Source: Streptomyces capitiformicae (GTDB lineage: Bacteria; Actinomycetota; Actinomycetes; Streptomycetales; Streptomycetaceae). Taken from it: DNA of 64,000 bases. The stretch spans positions 6,765,486 through 6,829,485 of the forward strand of contig NZ_CP022161.1 of the NCBI RefSeq assembly GCF_002214185.1. The letters are read 5' to 3'. How positions within the stretch are numbered: the first letter of the stretch is position 1; every line of letters begins with the position of its first letter. The translations under genes and the position numbers were made by a program. The notes beneath the pieces were generated by a model. That model made no database searches. It was given only the letters and a program-made list of their open reading frames with translations, and was not told the DNA's origin. Shown piece by piece: positions 26,084 through 34,597 of this stretch.

Positions 26084-27742
26084 TCACACGTTCGGGGGCG
26101 CCCCCTCGATCGGGCGTCCGAGCACGCCGGGCCGCCGCTGCCACGGACGCGGCCCGGAAGGCGGCCGATAACCGACCCCCAGGGCGTCGAGCACCCGGTA
26201 GTGCACCGTCATCCGGCGCTCGAAGTCCGCGACGTCCCGCTCGGCGGGCGCCGGCAGACGACTCCAGGCCACCTCGGCGAAGGCCGCCAGACGCGGGAAC
26301 GTCTGGTAGTCCACGCGCGCGGGGTCCTCCATCACCTCGGTCCACACGTTGGCCTGCGTGCCCAGCACGTGCCGCGCCTCATCCGGCGTCAACTCCGGTG
26401 GAACCGGCTCGAACCGATAGACATCCTCCAGGGTGCGTACGTAGCCGATCGGCACCGGCTCGTCCGGACCGCCGTCCTGACGGTGGTCCAGGTACACCTG
26501 CTGCTCGGGACACATGACCACGTCGTGACCCGCGCGGGCCGCCGTGATGCCGCCGGCGTAACCCCGCCAGGACGACACGGCGGCCCCCGGCGCGAGGCCG
26601 CCCTGAAGGATCTCGTCCCATCCGATCAGGCGACGCCCGCGCTCCGTCAGCCAGTTGTCGAAGTGCCGGACGAACCACGACTGCAACTCGTCCTCGTCGG
26701 CGAGCCCCAGCTCCCGGATGCGCGCCTGGGCGGTGGCCGACGCCTTCCACTGGTCCTTGGCGCACTCGTCGCCGCCGATGTGCACGAAGGCCGAGAACGG
26801 GGCGGCGTCGGCGGGAAACAACTCCAGGACTTCCTCCAGGACCCCCTCGTAGAAGCGCAGGGTGTTGTCAGTGGGGGCGAGTACGTTTTTGTTGATGCCC
26901 CAGGTGTCCCAGACGGTGAGGGAGGTCGTGTCGATGACGTCGGTGTTGCCGAGTTCCGGATACGCGGCGATGGCGGCCTGGCTGTGTCCCGGGATGTCGA
27001 TCTCGGGGACCACGCTGATATACCGCTCGGCCGCGTACGCGACGATCTCGCGGATGTCGTCCTTCGTGTAGTAACCGCCGTGCGGCTTCTCCTCCCAGAG
27101 GGGCGATGCGCGATGGCCGAATTTCGTGCGCGCCCGCCAGGAACCGACCTCCGTCAGCCTCGGGTAACGCTCGATCTCGATCCGCCAGCCCTGGTCGTCC
27201 GTCAAGTGAAAGTGGAGGACGTTGAGTTTGTGCGCGGCCATCAGATCCAGATAGCGCAGCACCTGGTCCTTGGGGAGGAAGTGCCGGGCCACGTCGAGCA
27301 AGAGGCCGCGCCAGGGGAAGCGGGGGGAGTCCTCGACGGTGACCTCGGCGATGTCCCAGTCCTTGCCGGGACGCAGCGGGGCCCGGCGGAAGGCGTCGGG
27401 ACCGAGCAGTTGCCGGAAGGTCTGCGCGCCCCAGAAGACACCGGCTGGGCTGCCGCCCTGGATCAGGTGATCGGCGCCGTCGACGACGACGCGGTAGCCC
27501 TCCGCCGGCAGCTCCGGATCGATGCCCAGCGCGAGGCGGTACGGGAAATCGCCGCCCTCCGGGAAGGGGTAGCCGGTCGCCACCCCGATCGTCGCCCGCA
27601 GCCGGCGCGCGACGCCCTCGGTGCCGGGGCCCGCCTCCAGCCGCGTCTCCTCGTCCAGGCGCCCGTAGCCGGGCTGATTCCAGAAGATGCGCTCGGGCGC
27701 CGGAATCAGTTCCGTTCCCGTGGGATGGGTTGGCTGAGTCAT
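26084..27742 (-). CDS. Beta-N-acetylhexosaminidase, GH20
   Basis: A 552-aa glycoside hydrolase of family 20 that removes terminal GlcNAc/GalNAc from chitobiose and similar oligosaccharides. The N-terminal GH20b domain ends near residue 140; the catalytic barrel carries DVARHFLPKDQVLRYLD, HLTDDQGWR, and the catalytic Asp-Glu pair in HIGGDECAKDQW. No signal peptide is seen, so it probably acts in the cytoplasm on imported sugars. It is the last gene of an operon with an ABC importer (binding protein, two permeases) and begins one base from the permease gene's stop. No ATPase is encoded, so a shared MsiK-type ATPase is expected. Confidence 0.93.
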   Translation of the reverse strand: MTQPTHPTGTELIPAPERIFWNQPGYGRLDEETRLEAGPGTEGVARRLRATIGVATGYPFPEGGDFPYRLALGIDPELPAEGYRVVVDGADHLIQGGSPAGVFWGAQTFRQLLGPDAFRRAPLRPGKDWDIAEVTVEDSPRFPWRGLLLDVARHFLPKDQVLRYLDLMAAHKLNVLHFHLTDDQGWRIEIERYPRLTEVGSWRARTKFGHRASPLWEEKPHGGYYTKDDIREIVAYAAERYISVVPEIDIPGHSQAAIAAYPELGNTDVIDTTSLTVWDTWGINKNVLAPTDNTLRFYEGVLEEVLELFPADAAPFSAFVHIGGDECAKDQWKASATAQARIRELGLADEDELQSWFVRHFDNWLTERGRRLIGWDEILQGGLAPGAAVSSWRGYAGGITAARAGHDVVMCPEQQVYLDHRQDGGPDEPVPIGYVRTLEDVYRFEPVPPELTPDEARHVLGTQANVWTEVMEDPARVDYQTFPRLAAFAEVAWSRLPAPAERDVADFERRMTVHYRVLDALGVGYRPPSGPRPWQRRPGVLGRPIEGAPPNV

Positions 27743-27743
27743 G

Positions 27744-28580
27744 TCAGTCCTTCACCGCTCCGCCCAGTCCGGAGACCAGTCGTCGCTGTACGAGTACGAA
27801 GAAGATCAGCACCGGAATGGTCATCACCGTGGACGCCGCCATCACGCCGCCCCAGTCCGGCTCTTCGGGCTTGTAGAACACCAGGAGGGCCATCGGCAAG
27901 GTCGACTGGGACGTGTCGCTGATGATGAACGACTTGGCGAACAGGAAGTCGTTCCAGGCCGAGATGAAGGAGAAGACACTCGTGGCCACCAGCCCCGGGA
28001 AGACCAGCGGGAAAAGGATCTGCCACAGGAATCGCGAACGGCTCGCACCGTCGAGGTGGGCGGCCTCCTCCAGCGCCTCCGGTACGGCCTTCACAAAGCC
28101 CCGCAGCATCCAGATCGCGAAGGGCAGGGAGAAGGCGATGTGAGGCAGGATCAACGAACCCAGGGTGTTGAGTTGGCCGAAGTCCCGCATCAGGAAGAAC
28201 AGGGGGATGGTCAGCGCCTCCACGGGCACCATCTGGGCGATCAGAAACATGATCAACAAGGTGGTCCGGAAACGGAAGCGGAATCGCGTCACCGCCGTCG
28301 CCGCGAGAAACGCGATCAGCGCCGAGGCGATCACGACCGTGCAGGCGACGACAAGGCTGTTGACGAAGTAGCGGCCGAATTCCTGCTGCCCGAAGACCCG
28401 GCGGAAGGAATCCAGCGTGGGCGCGAGCGTCCAGGGCCGCGCCTCGCTGGACTCGATCTCCCCCGCCGGTTTGAACGCGCTCAGCACCATCCAGTACAGC
28501 GGGAACGCCACCACGGCCGCGATGACCAGGGCGGACGCTTCCGCGGCGAGCCGCCAGGGCCGACGTACCAGCGAATTCAC
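27744..28580 (-). CDS. Sugar ABC transporter permease, MalG type
   Basis: A 278-aa inner-membrane permease of the carbohydrate uptake-1 family. Six hydrophobic segments are visible, with the EAA loop EEAAHLDGASRSRFLWQILFPLVFP near residue 190 for ATPase contact. It pairs with the MalF-type permease encoded upstream. The GTG at 28580 overlaps that gene's stop (GTGA). With the GH20 gene downstream it points to import of chitobiose or another N-acetylated amino-sugar oligosaccharide; the substrate itself is inferred. Confidence 0.9.
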   Translation of the reverse strand: MNSLVRRPWRLAAEASALVIAAVVAFPLYWMVLSAFKPAGEIESSEARPWTLAPTLDSFRRVFGQQEFGRYFVNSLVVACTVVIASALIAFLAATAVTRFRFRFRTTLLIMFLIAQMVPVEALTIPLFFLMRDFGQLNTLGSLILPHIAFSLPFAIWMLRGFVKAVPEALEEAAHLDGASRSRFLWQILFPLVFPGLVATSVFSFISAWNDFLFAKSFIISDTSQSTLPMALLVFYKPEEPDWGGVMAASTVMTIPVLIFFVLVQRRLVSGLGGAVKD

Positions 28581-29467
28581 AGTTCCTCTCCCTGCGTGCG
28601 GAGCAACCGCAAATAGACCAGGGTGATCACCAGCAGAATCAGCAGCATCACCACACCGATCGCCGAGCCGAGGCTGTACTGGGAGGACGCGAAGGCCTTC
28701 TGGTAGGCGTATACGTTCAGTACGAGGTTCTGCCGGGCGATACCGCCGCCGTTCGTCATCACATAGATCTGGGTGAAGATCTTGAAGTCCCAGATGACCG
28801 ACTGAATGGTGACGACGACGAGGATCGGCCGAAGCATCGGCGCCAGCACCGACCGCCAGATCCGCCACTGCGAGGCCCCGTCCAGCGCGGCCGCCTCCAG
28901 CACCTCCGCCGGTACGGCACGGATCCCCGCGTACACCGTCACCATCACGAACGGAAAGGAGCACCACACCACTTCGAGCAGCACGAGGAAGAACGCGCTG
29001 TACCGCCCGTACGTCCAGGAGTGGTCCCCCAGCCCGAGGATCCGGTTGACCGGCCCGAAGTCGGGGTCGAACAGCAACAGCCACACCGTGGACCCGGTGA
29101 CGGCAGGCGTCGCCCATGCCCCCAGCGCCGCCAGCATCAACGCGAGACGGGGCAAGGCCCGCACCCGCGTCAACAACACCGCGAGGGCACACCCCACGGC
29201 CAACGTCGACACCACACAGGCCGCCGCGAACACGACGGTGGCCAGCAAAACCCGCCAGAACTCGCCATCCCCGAAGAGTGCGGCGTAATTGCCGAACCCC
29301 TGGAAGCTGGTCGGTTCCCCGCCGCTGACCTGCACCTGGGTGTACTCCAGGAAGGAGATCAACCCGAGCTGGTAGATGGGGTAGACGAGCAGCCCACCAA
29401 GGACGACCAGGGCGGGGGCGAGATATATCCACGGGGTCCAGTTGCTGAAGGGACGCGCCGGCGTCAC
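28577..29467 (-). CDS. Sugar ABC transporter permease, MalF type
   Basis: A 296-aa permease with six predicted helices and the ATPase-docking loop EAAALDGASQWRIWRSVLAPML. The N-terminus is short (WTPWIYLAPALVVLG begins helix 1). It forms the transmembrane channel with the MalG-type partner. Starts at GTG 29467, overlapping the binding-protein stop, and ends overlapping the next permease start; all four genes of the operon are tightly coupled. Confidence 0.9.
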   Translation of the reverse strand: MTPARPFSNWTPWIYLAPALVVLGGLLVYPIYQLGLISFLEYTQVQVSGGEPTSFQGFGNYAALFGDGEFWRVLLATVVFAAACVVSTLAVGCALAVLLTRVRALPRLALMLAALGAWATPAVTGSTVWLLLFDPDFGPVNRILGLGDHSWTYGRYSAFFLVLLEVVWCSFPFVMVTVYAGIRAVPAEVLEAAALDGASQWRIWRSVLAPMLRPILVVVTIQSVIWDFKIFTQIYVMTNGGGIARQNLVLNVYAYQKAFASSQYSLGSAIGVVMLLILLVITLVYLRLLRTQGEEL

Positions 29468-30765
29468 CCGGCGGAGCCAAACGCGTCGTTCATCTGCCGA
29501 GCCGCGTCCCCTGACGCCTCAGCCACATTCTTCTTGCCGCTGACGACCTCCTGGAACATCGTCGGCAGCACGAGCGCCGCGTCGATCTGCGCCCACGCGG
29601 GCGACGCGGGCACGAACTTCGTCCCGGACGACAGCGTCTTCACGAAGGGCTCGATGAACGGCTCCTCCTTCGCGGCCTCGGTCCGTACGTCGGTGTACGT
29701 CGGCAGGAAGCCCATCGCGTCGAAGAGTTCACCCTGCGTCTCCTTCGAGGCCAACCGCTTCATCAGGTCGACGGCGAGAGTGCGGTGCGTGGTGCTGTTC
29801 AGTACGCCGATGTTGTTGCCGCCGGCGAACGCCGGGGCCACCGAGCCCGACTCGACGCCCGGCAGCGGTACGACCGCGTACTTGCCCTTCACCTTGCCGG
29901 CCTCCACGGCGGCGTGACTGAAGTCACCGCCGATCGCCATGCCCGCCTTGCCCGCGGCGAACGCGGTGACCGTGTCGTTGCCGCCCATGCCCGCGCACTT
30001 GGCGGCGGGGCAGTTGTCGTCGCCGAACAGCGAGGTGTACGCCTTGATGCCCTTCTGGGCGGCGGCGCTGTCGATGGTCGCGGCGTACGAGCCGCCCTTG
30101 CCCTCGGCTATCTCGCCGCCGTTGGCCCAGACGAACGGCATCGCACCGTAGGTGTAGGCGCCGCCGACGACGAGCCCGTACAGGTCGGGCTTCGCGGCAC
30201 GGATCTGCTTGGCGGTGGCGATCAACTCGTCCTGGGACTTCGGGGGTTCGAGGCCGAGTTCCGCGAAGACGTCCGTGCGGTAGTACAGGGCGCGCACGCC
30301 CACGAAGAAGGGGGCCCCGTAGATCTTGCCGTCGACCGTCACGGACGTCCTGGCGGTCGGGTCGGAGTCCTTGGCCTCGGACCAGTCGTTGAACTCGGTG
30401 GTGACGTCGGCGAGTCCGCCGTCCTTCACATAGCCGGCGGTGTCCGTGTTGCCGTACTCGATGACGTCCGGGGCGCTCTTCGGGTCGTTGAAGGCGGCCT
30501 TGATGCGCTGCGCGCGGGTCTCGACAGGGATGTACTCGACCTCCACCTTCGCGCCGTCGTGCGCCTTCTGGAAGGCCGCGACGACCTGGTCGACGACCTT
30601 CTCCTTCGGCGCGTTGCTGACCTCCTGGAAGAGCCAGACCCGGAGGGTGCCGGTCTTCTCGTCCTCCTTGGCGGAGGAGTTGTCGGAGGTCTGGGGGGCG
30701 CAGGCGGTCAGTCCGGCGAGGGCCAGGGCGGCGACGGGCGCGGCGAGTCTTGCGGAGAGTTTCAT
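29464..30765 (-). CDS. Sugar ABC transporter substrate-binding lipoprotein
   Basis: A 433-aa family-1 solute-binding protein. The signal peptide ends in a lipobox (LAGLTAC, Cys22), so it should be lipid-anchored on the outer face of the membrane. The mature protein shows typical motifs (TLRVWLFQEV, DVIEYGNTDTAGY, a Trp/Tyr-rich centre). First gene of the binding protein, MalF, MalG, GH20 operon. The ATG at 30765 has GGAGGA eight bases upstream. Two tandem operator-like dyads lie 32-70 bp upstream. From gene content the ligand is an N-acetylhexosamine oligosaccharide (inference). Confidence 0.9.
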   Translation of the reverse strand: MKLSARLAAPVAALALAGLTACAPQTSDNSSAKEDEKTGTLRVWLFQEVSNAPKEKVVDQVVAAFQKAHDGAKVEVEYIPVETRAQRIKAAFNDPKSAPDVIEYGNTDTAGYVKDGGLADVTTEFNDWSEAKDSDPTARTSVTVDGKIYGAPFFVGVRALYYRTDVFAELGLEPPKSQDELIATAKQIRAAKPDLYGLVVGGAYTYGAMPFVWANGGEIAEGKGGSYAATIDSAAAQKGIKAYTSLFGDDNCPAAKCAGMGGNDTVTAFAAGKAGMAIGGDFSHAAVEAGKVKGKYAVVPLPGVESGSVAPAFAGGNNIGVLNSTTHRTLAVDLMKRLASKETQGELFDAMGFLPTYTDVRTEAAKEEPFIEPFVKTLSSGTKFVPASPAWAQIDAALVLPTMFQEVVSGKKNVAEASGDAARQMNDAFGSAG

Positions 30766-30796
30766 GAGCGAGGTCCTCCGGTGGGGGTAAGCGGAG

Positions 30797-30835
30797 CGTT
30801 GCATTCTCTGCAACGAGCGTTTTGCTCTCTACAAC
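30797..30835. promoter_or_regulatory. Two tandem operators upstream of the amino-sugar operon
   Basis: The first site, 30797-30815, is a perfect 7-bp inverted repeat CGTTGCA-TTCTC-TGCAACG. The second, 30819-30835 (GTTTTGCTCTCTACAAC), matches its right half and agrees at 12 of 17 positions. Centres are 21 bp apart, two helical turns. Sugar operons of this type are usually repressed by LacI or ROK regulators at such dyads; the cognate regulator is not in the window. Confidence 0.7.
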
Positions 30836-30915
30836 ACACGGAGGCTAGGGACTACATGAACATGCCCACAAGAGGTCTCAACCACCTTGTGACTCGGGAG
30901 GCCCCGAAAACAGAA

Positions 30916-30942
30916 CGCGAGCCCCTGTCGCAGGGGCTCGCG
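30916..30942. terminator. Strong hairpin downstream of the DUF3039 gene
   Basis: A perfect 12-bp stem (CGCGAGCCCCTG at 30916-30927, complement at 30931-30942) with a 3-base loop. It lies 41 bp beyond the DUF3039 stop on the minus strand and before the amino-sugar operon promoter, so it insulates the two units. Confidence 0.85.
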
Positions 30943-30983
30943 AACGAATCGGCCCGGCGGGCCGAGCTTTTGGGCGAACGGAG

Positions 30984-31262
30984 TTACTTCTTGCCGTCGT
31001 CGTCTCCCCCACCCGCGCCCAAGGACTCGAAGATCTCCTTGCACATGGGGCACACGGGGTACTTCTTCGGGTCACGGCCGGGGACCCACACCTTGCCGCA
31101 CAACGCCACGACGGGCGTGCCGTCGAGGGCGCTCGCCATGATCTTGTCCTTCTGGACATAGTGGGCGAAGCGCTCGTGGTCACCATCGCCGTGCGACGTC
31201 TGCGGCGTCGGTTCGACGAGGGTCCCCGTACCAGTACCGCGCTCGGGCTCAAGAGTGCTCAT
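30984..31262 (-). CDS. DUF3039 domain protein
   Basis: A 92-aa actinobacterial protein of unknown function. The conserved block HERFAHYVQKDKIMASALDGTPVVALCGKVW, given here only in outline (His-Glu-Arg-Phe to Cys-Gly-Lys), is followed by PxKYPVCPMCKEIFE. Three cysteines (one in ALCGK and two in CPMC) suggest a small metal site. The ATG at 31262 was used; an in-frame ATG at 31292 is possible, and neither has a strong RBS. It lies next to a YqgE-type gene and a strong terminator. The family is widespread in Streptomyces; function not known. Confidence 0.8.
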   Translation of the reverse strand: MSTLEPERGTGTGTLVEPTPQTSHGDGDHERFAHYVQKDKIMASALDGTPVVALCGKVWVPGRDPKKYPVCPMCKEIFESLGAGGGDDDGKK

Positions 31263-31291
31263 GACTGCAAGGGTACTGAAGCTCACACGCA

Positions 31292-31873
31292 TCAGTTGAG
31301 CGAAGGGTCGTCCGGGTACGTGGCGACCATCGCCAGTTCGCTCCGCTGGCGGCGCAGGACCTCTCGCCAGAGTCTCTCCGGGGAGGGCGAGGAGACGTCG
31401 CCGGGCTCGGACTCGACGACGTACCAGGCGCCCTCGACCAGCTCGTCCTCCAGCTGGCCAGGGCCCCAGCCCGCGTACCCGGCGAAGATGCGCAGGGAGC
31501 CGAGCGCGGAGGCGAGCAGTTCCGGTGGGGCCTCCAGGTCGACGAGGCCGATCGCGCCGTACACGCGCTTCCAGCCGAGCGGGGACCGGTCCACGGAGCC
31601 GCCGCCCGGGATGACGGCGACCCCGAGCGCGGAGTCCAGGGAGACCGGGCCGCCCTGGAATACGACGCCGGGTTCACCGGTGAGTTCCGCCCAGCCCTCC
31701 AGGATGTCGCCGACGTCCACCGGGGTGGGGCGGTTGAGGACCACCCCGAGCGAGCCCTCCTCGTCGTGGTCGAGGAGCAGCACCACAGCGCGGTCGAAGT
31801 TCGGGTCCGCCAGGGCGGGCGTGGCCACGAGCAGCCGCCCTGTGAGCGAGGACACCTCGGTCATGCCAGACAT
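31292..31873 (-). CDS. YqgE/AlgH family protein
   Basis: A 193-aa protein of the YqgE/AlgH family (LTGRLLVATPALADPNFDRA, then LNRPTPVDVGDIL, VFQGGPV, and FAGYAGWGPGQLEDEL). The fold is known from the family but its biochemical role is not firmly established. The ATG at 31873 is used; the Met at position 4 is another option. It lies 29 bp upstream of the DUF3039 gene on the same strand, so the two may be co-transcribed, and diverges from murA across 360 bp. Confidence 0.9.
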   Translation of the reverse strand: MSGMTEVSSLTGRLLVATPALADPNFDRAVVLLLDHDEEGSLGVVLNRPTPVDVGDILEGWAELTGEPGVVFQGGPVSLDSALGVAVIPGGGSVDRSPLGWKRVYGAIGLVDLEAPPELLASALGSLRIFAGYAGWGPGQLEDELVEGAWYVVESEPGDVSSPSPERLWREVLRRQRSELAMVATYPDDPSLN

Positions 31874-32233
31874 GATCCCTCATCCTCCCCGCGCGCGGGG
31901 AGCCAATGCGGGTAGCCGTGTGAATGCAGCCATGAATTCGAGGAGCGGCCTGGTAAGGACTCGTTTGAGGGTGGTGGTGGGAGACGGGCGGGCACACCGG
32001 TGCGGACCCCGCGCACATCCGCCACGGTGACCCCATGTGCCCGGCGGTGAACGGTTCGTGTTGTGGCGAACCCATGACGTGGCTGAGAAGTACTTGGGCT
32101 TACGGAAGGGGGGTAGGCGGCGATTACGCTAGCTCTTCGGCTCACGCCGCACCGCCACCCGCACAACGGGTCGACCGGTCGGCTCCCCCCAGGCCGAAAC
32201 TCCCTCTGCCCAACTCCACGGAACGCGAGATTC
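31874..32233. other. Intergenic region yqgE-murA
   Basis: A 360-bp divergent spacer. It must hold promoters for the YqgE and murA genes. TACGCT near 32124 could be a -10 element for murA, but no convincing -35 was found by eye. I see no small gene or strong hairpin. Confidence 0.5.
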
Positions 32234-33580
32234 ATGACCGTCAACGGCTCTGACGACGTACTGCTTGTCCACGGCGGCACCCCGCTCAGTGGCGAGATCC
32301 GTGTCCGCGGTGCGAAGAACCTCGTACCCAAGGCCATGGTCGCCGCGCTGCTCGGCAGCGGTCCGAGCCGGCTGCGCAATGTTCCCGACATCCGCGATGT
32401 GCGGGTCGTACGCGGACTGCTGCAGCTGCATGGTGTAACGGTCCGCCCGGGTGAGGAGCCGGGCGAGCTGGTGATGGACCCGACGAACGTGGAGAGCGCG
32501 AACGTCGCCGACATCGACGCCCACGCGGGTTCGAGCCGCATACCCATCCTCTTCTGCGGCCCCCTTCTGCACCGCCTCGGCCACGCCTTCATACCCGGTC
32601 TCGGCGGCTGTGACATCGGCGGCCGGCCGATCGACTTCCACTTCGAGGTGCTGCGGCAGTTCGGCGCGAAGATCGAGAAGCGGGCGGACGGACAGTACCT
32701 GGAGGCGCCGCGGCGGCTGCGGGGTACGAAGATCCAGCTGCCGTACCCGTCCGTCGGCGCGACGGAGCAGGTGCTGCTGACCGCCGTCCTCGCGGAGGGC
32801 GTGACGGAACTCTCGAACGCGGCGATCGAGCCGGAGATCGAGGACCTCATCTGCGTCCTGCAGAAGATGGGCGCCATCATCGCGATGGACACCGACCGCA
32901 CGATCCGCATCACCGGTGTCGACTCGCTCGGCGGCTACAACCACAAGGCCCTCCCGGACCGTCTGGAGGCCGCCTCCTGGGCTTCCGCCGCCCTGGCGAC
33001 CGAGGGCGACATCTACGTCCGGGGCGCCCAGCAGCGCTCGATGATGACGTTCCTGAACACGTTCCGGAAGGTGGGTGGCGCCTTCGAGATCGACGACGAG
33101 GGCATCCGCTTCTGGCACCCCGGCGGCCAGCTGAAGTCGATCGCCCTGGAGACGGACGTCCACCCCGGTTTCCAGACCGACTGGCAGCAGCCCCTGGTCG
33201 TCGCCCTGACGCAGGCCACCGGCCTGTCGATCATCCACGAGACGGTCTACGAGTCCCGCCTCGGCTTCACGTCCGCCCTGAACCAGATGGGCGCGCACAT
33301 CCAGCTCTACCGCGAGTGCCTCGGCGGCTCGAACTGCCGCTTCGGCCAGCGCAACTTCCTGCACTCCGCCGTCGTCTCCGGCCCCACCAGGCTCCAGGGC
33401 GCCGACCTGGTCATCCCCGACCTCCGAGGCGGCTTCTCGTACCTCATCGCGGCGCTGGCGGCCCAGGGCACGTCCAGGGTCCACGGCATCGAACTCATCA
33501 ACCGCGGCTACGAGAACTTCATGGAGAAGCTCGTGGAACTGGGCGCGAAGGTCGAGCTGCCCGGAAAAGCCCTCGGCTGA
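32234..33580 (+). CDS. murA: UDP-N-acetylglucosamine 1-carboxyvinyltransferase
   Basis: A 448-aa cytoplasmic enzyme that transfers enolpyruvate from PEP to UDP-GlcNAc, the first committed step of peptidoglycan synthesis. EPSP-synthase-type repeats are visible, with the N-terminal [15 protein letters not shown], the catalytic-loop Cys in [14 protein letters not shown], a conserved [10 protein letters not shown] segment, and [15 protein letters not shown] near the end. The presence of Cys in the loop predicts fosfomycin sensitivity. Slightly longer than the Gram-negative enzyme. It marks the end of the conserved core: an ahcY remnant and the polyketide locus start right after it. Confidence 0.95.
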   Translation: MTVNGSDDVLLVHGGTPLSGEIRVRGAKNLVPKAMVAALLGSGPSRLRNVPDIRDVRVVRGLLQLHGVTVRPGEEPGELVMDPTNVESANVADIDAHAGSSRIPILFCGPLLHRLGHAFIPGLGGCDIGGRPIDFHFEVLRQFGAKIEKRADGQYLEAPRRLRGTKIQLPYPSVGATEQVLLTAVLAEGVTELSNAAIEPEIEDLICVLQKMGAIIAMDTDRTIRITGVDSLGGYNHKALPDRLEAASWASAALATEGDIYVRGAQQRSMMTFLNTFRKVGGAFEIDDEGIRFWHPGGQLKSIALETDVHPGFQTDWQQPLVVALTQATGLSIIHETVYESRLGFTSALNQMGAHIQLYRECLGGSNCRFGQRNFLHSAVVSGPTRLQGADLVIPDLRGGFSYLIAALAAQGTSRVHGIELINRGYENFMEKLVELGAKVELPGKALG

Positions 33581-33607
33581 CACCGGCAGCATCACCCCCG
33601 GCCCCCC

Positions 33608-33690
33608 TCACGACCCTCCGTCCCGAGCAGGCCGCGTACATCGGCGTCGAGGTCGAGGGCCCGTACAAGCCGGACCACTACCGCTACTGA
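33608..33690 (+). pseudogene. Remnant of ahcY 3' end (adenosylhomocysteinase C-terminus)
   Basis: The last 26 codons before the TGA at 33688-33690 read [20 protein letters not shown] and then KPDHYRY. This is the highly conserved C-terminus of S-adenosylhomocysteine hydrolase, whose final Lys-Pro-Asp/Glu-His-Tyr-Arg-Tyr residues are near-invariant and bind cofactor across the dimer. The other ~440 residues are missing, because murA ends only 28 bp upstream. The frame is intact to its own stop codon, and the metF-like gene follows with a normal RBS, so this is a deletion scar of an ahcY-metF pair. Confidence 0.85.
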
Positions 33691-33706
33691 CCCACGGAGG
33701 CGAGCA

Positions 33707-34597
33707 GTGCCACGCATCTCCGACGTGCTCGCCGCCGGCGTGCGCTCCTACTCCTTCGAGTTCTTCCCGGCCAAGACGGAGAAGGCCGAACAGCGGTTGT
33801 GGGAGTCCATCCGGCGGCTCGAATCGCTACACCCCACCTTCGTCTCCGTGACGTACGGCGCGGGCGGATCCTCCCGCGAGCGCACGGTGGAGACGACCCG
33901 TCGCATCGCCCGGGAGACCACGCTCACGCCGGTCGCGCACCTCACCGCCGTGGAGCACTCCGCGGCGGAGCTGCGCCACATCATCGGCCAGTACGCGGAC
34001 GCCGGGGTACGCGACATCCTCGCGCTGCGGGGTGACCCGCCGGGCGACCCCATGGGGGAGTGGCGCCCGCACCCGGAGGGGCTCACCCACGCCGACGAAC
34101 TGGTCCGTCTCATCCGGTCCTGCGGGGACTTCGGTGTCGGAGTCGCCGCGTTTCCCGAGCGGCACCCTCGCTCGCCCGACTGGGAGAGCGAGATCCGTCA
34201 CTTCCGCCGCAAGTGCGAGGCCGGGGCCGACTATGCCGTCACCCAGATGTTCTTCCACGTCGAGGACTATCTCCGGCTCCGCGACCGGCTGTACGAGCAG
34301 GGCTGCCGGGTTCCGGTGATCGCCGGGATCATGCCCGTCACCCAAGTCCGTCAGATCGAGCGTATGGCGCAGCTGAGCAACGCGGTGTTCCCGCAGCGGC
34401 TCGCCGAACGGTTGCACGCGGTGGAGGACGATCCGGCCGCCGTGCGCGAGATCGGAGTGGAGTACGCGGCGCACATGTGCGAGCGACTGCTCGAAGAGGA
34501 GGCACCCGGACTGCACTTCATCACGTTGAACAACTCCACCGCGACCCTGGAGATCTACCAGGGCCTCGGCCTGGCCGGGATACGGGAGGCGGCGTGA
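33707..34597 (+). CDS. Methylenetetrahydrofolate reductase-like protein
   Basis: A 296-aa MetF-family flavoprotein, reducing 5,10-methylene- to 5-methyl-tetrahydrofolate, which supplies methionine/SAM methyl groups. Motifs include the N-terminal [33 protein letters not shown] and [14 protein letters not shown]. Full length. The GTG at 33707 has GGAGG six bases upstream. It directly follows an ahcY remnant and overlaps the next monooxygenase gene by GTGA, so it belongs to the biosynthetic locus rather than to housekeeping. Methionine-cycle genes are often carried by aromatic polyketide clusters to feed O- or C-methylation. Confidence 0.9.
   Translation: MPRISDVLAAGVRSYSFEFFPAKTEKAEQRLWESIRRLESLHPTFVSVTYGAGGSSRERTVETTRRIARETTLTPVAHLTAVEHSAAELRHIIGQYADAGVRDILALRGDPPGDPMGEWRPHPEGLTHADELVRLIRSCGDFGVGVAAFPERHPRSPDWESEIRHFRRKCEAGADYAVTQMFFHVEDYLRLRDRLYEQGCRVPVIAGIMPVTQVRQIERMAQLSNAVFPQRLAERLHAVEDDPAAVREIGVEYAAHMCERLLEEEAPGLHFITLNNSTATLEIYQGLGLAGIREAA

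Noticed and set aside
33316..33607. 5' part of a 124-aa ORF that ends in the SAHH C-terminus
   Set aside because: This part is a +frame shadow inside murA; only the last ~27 codons after the murA stop match SAHH.
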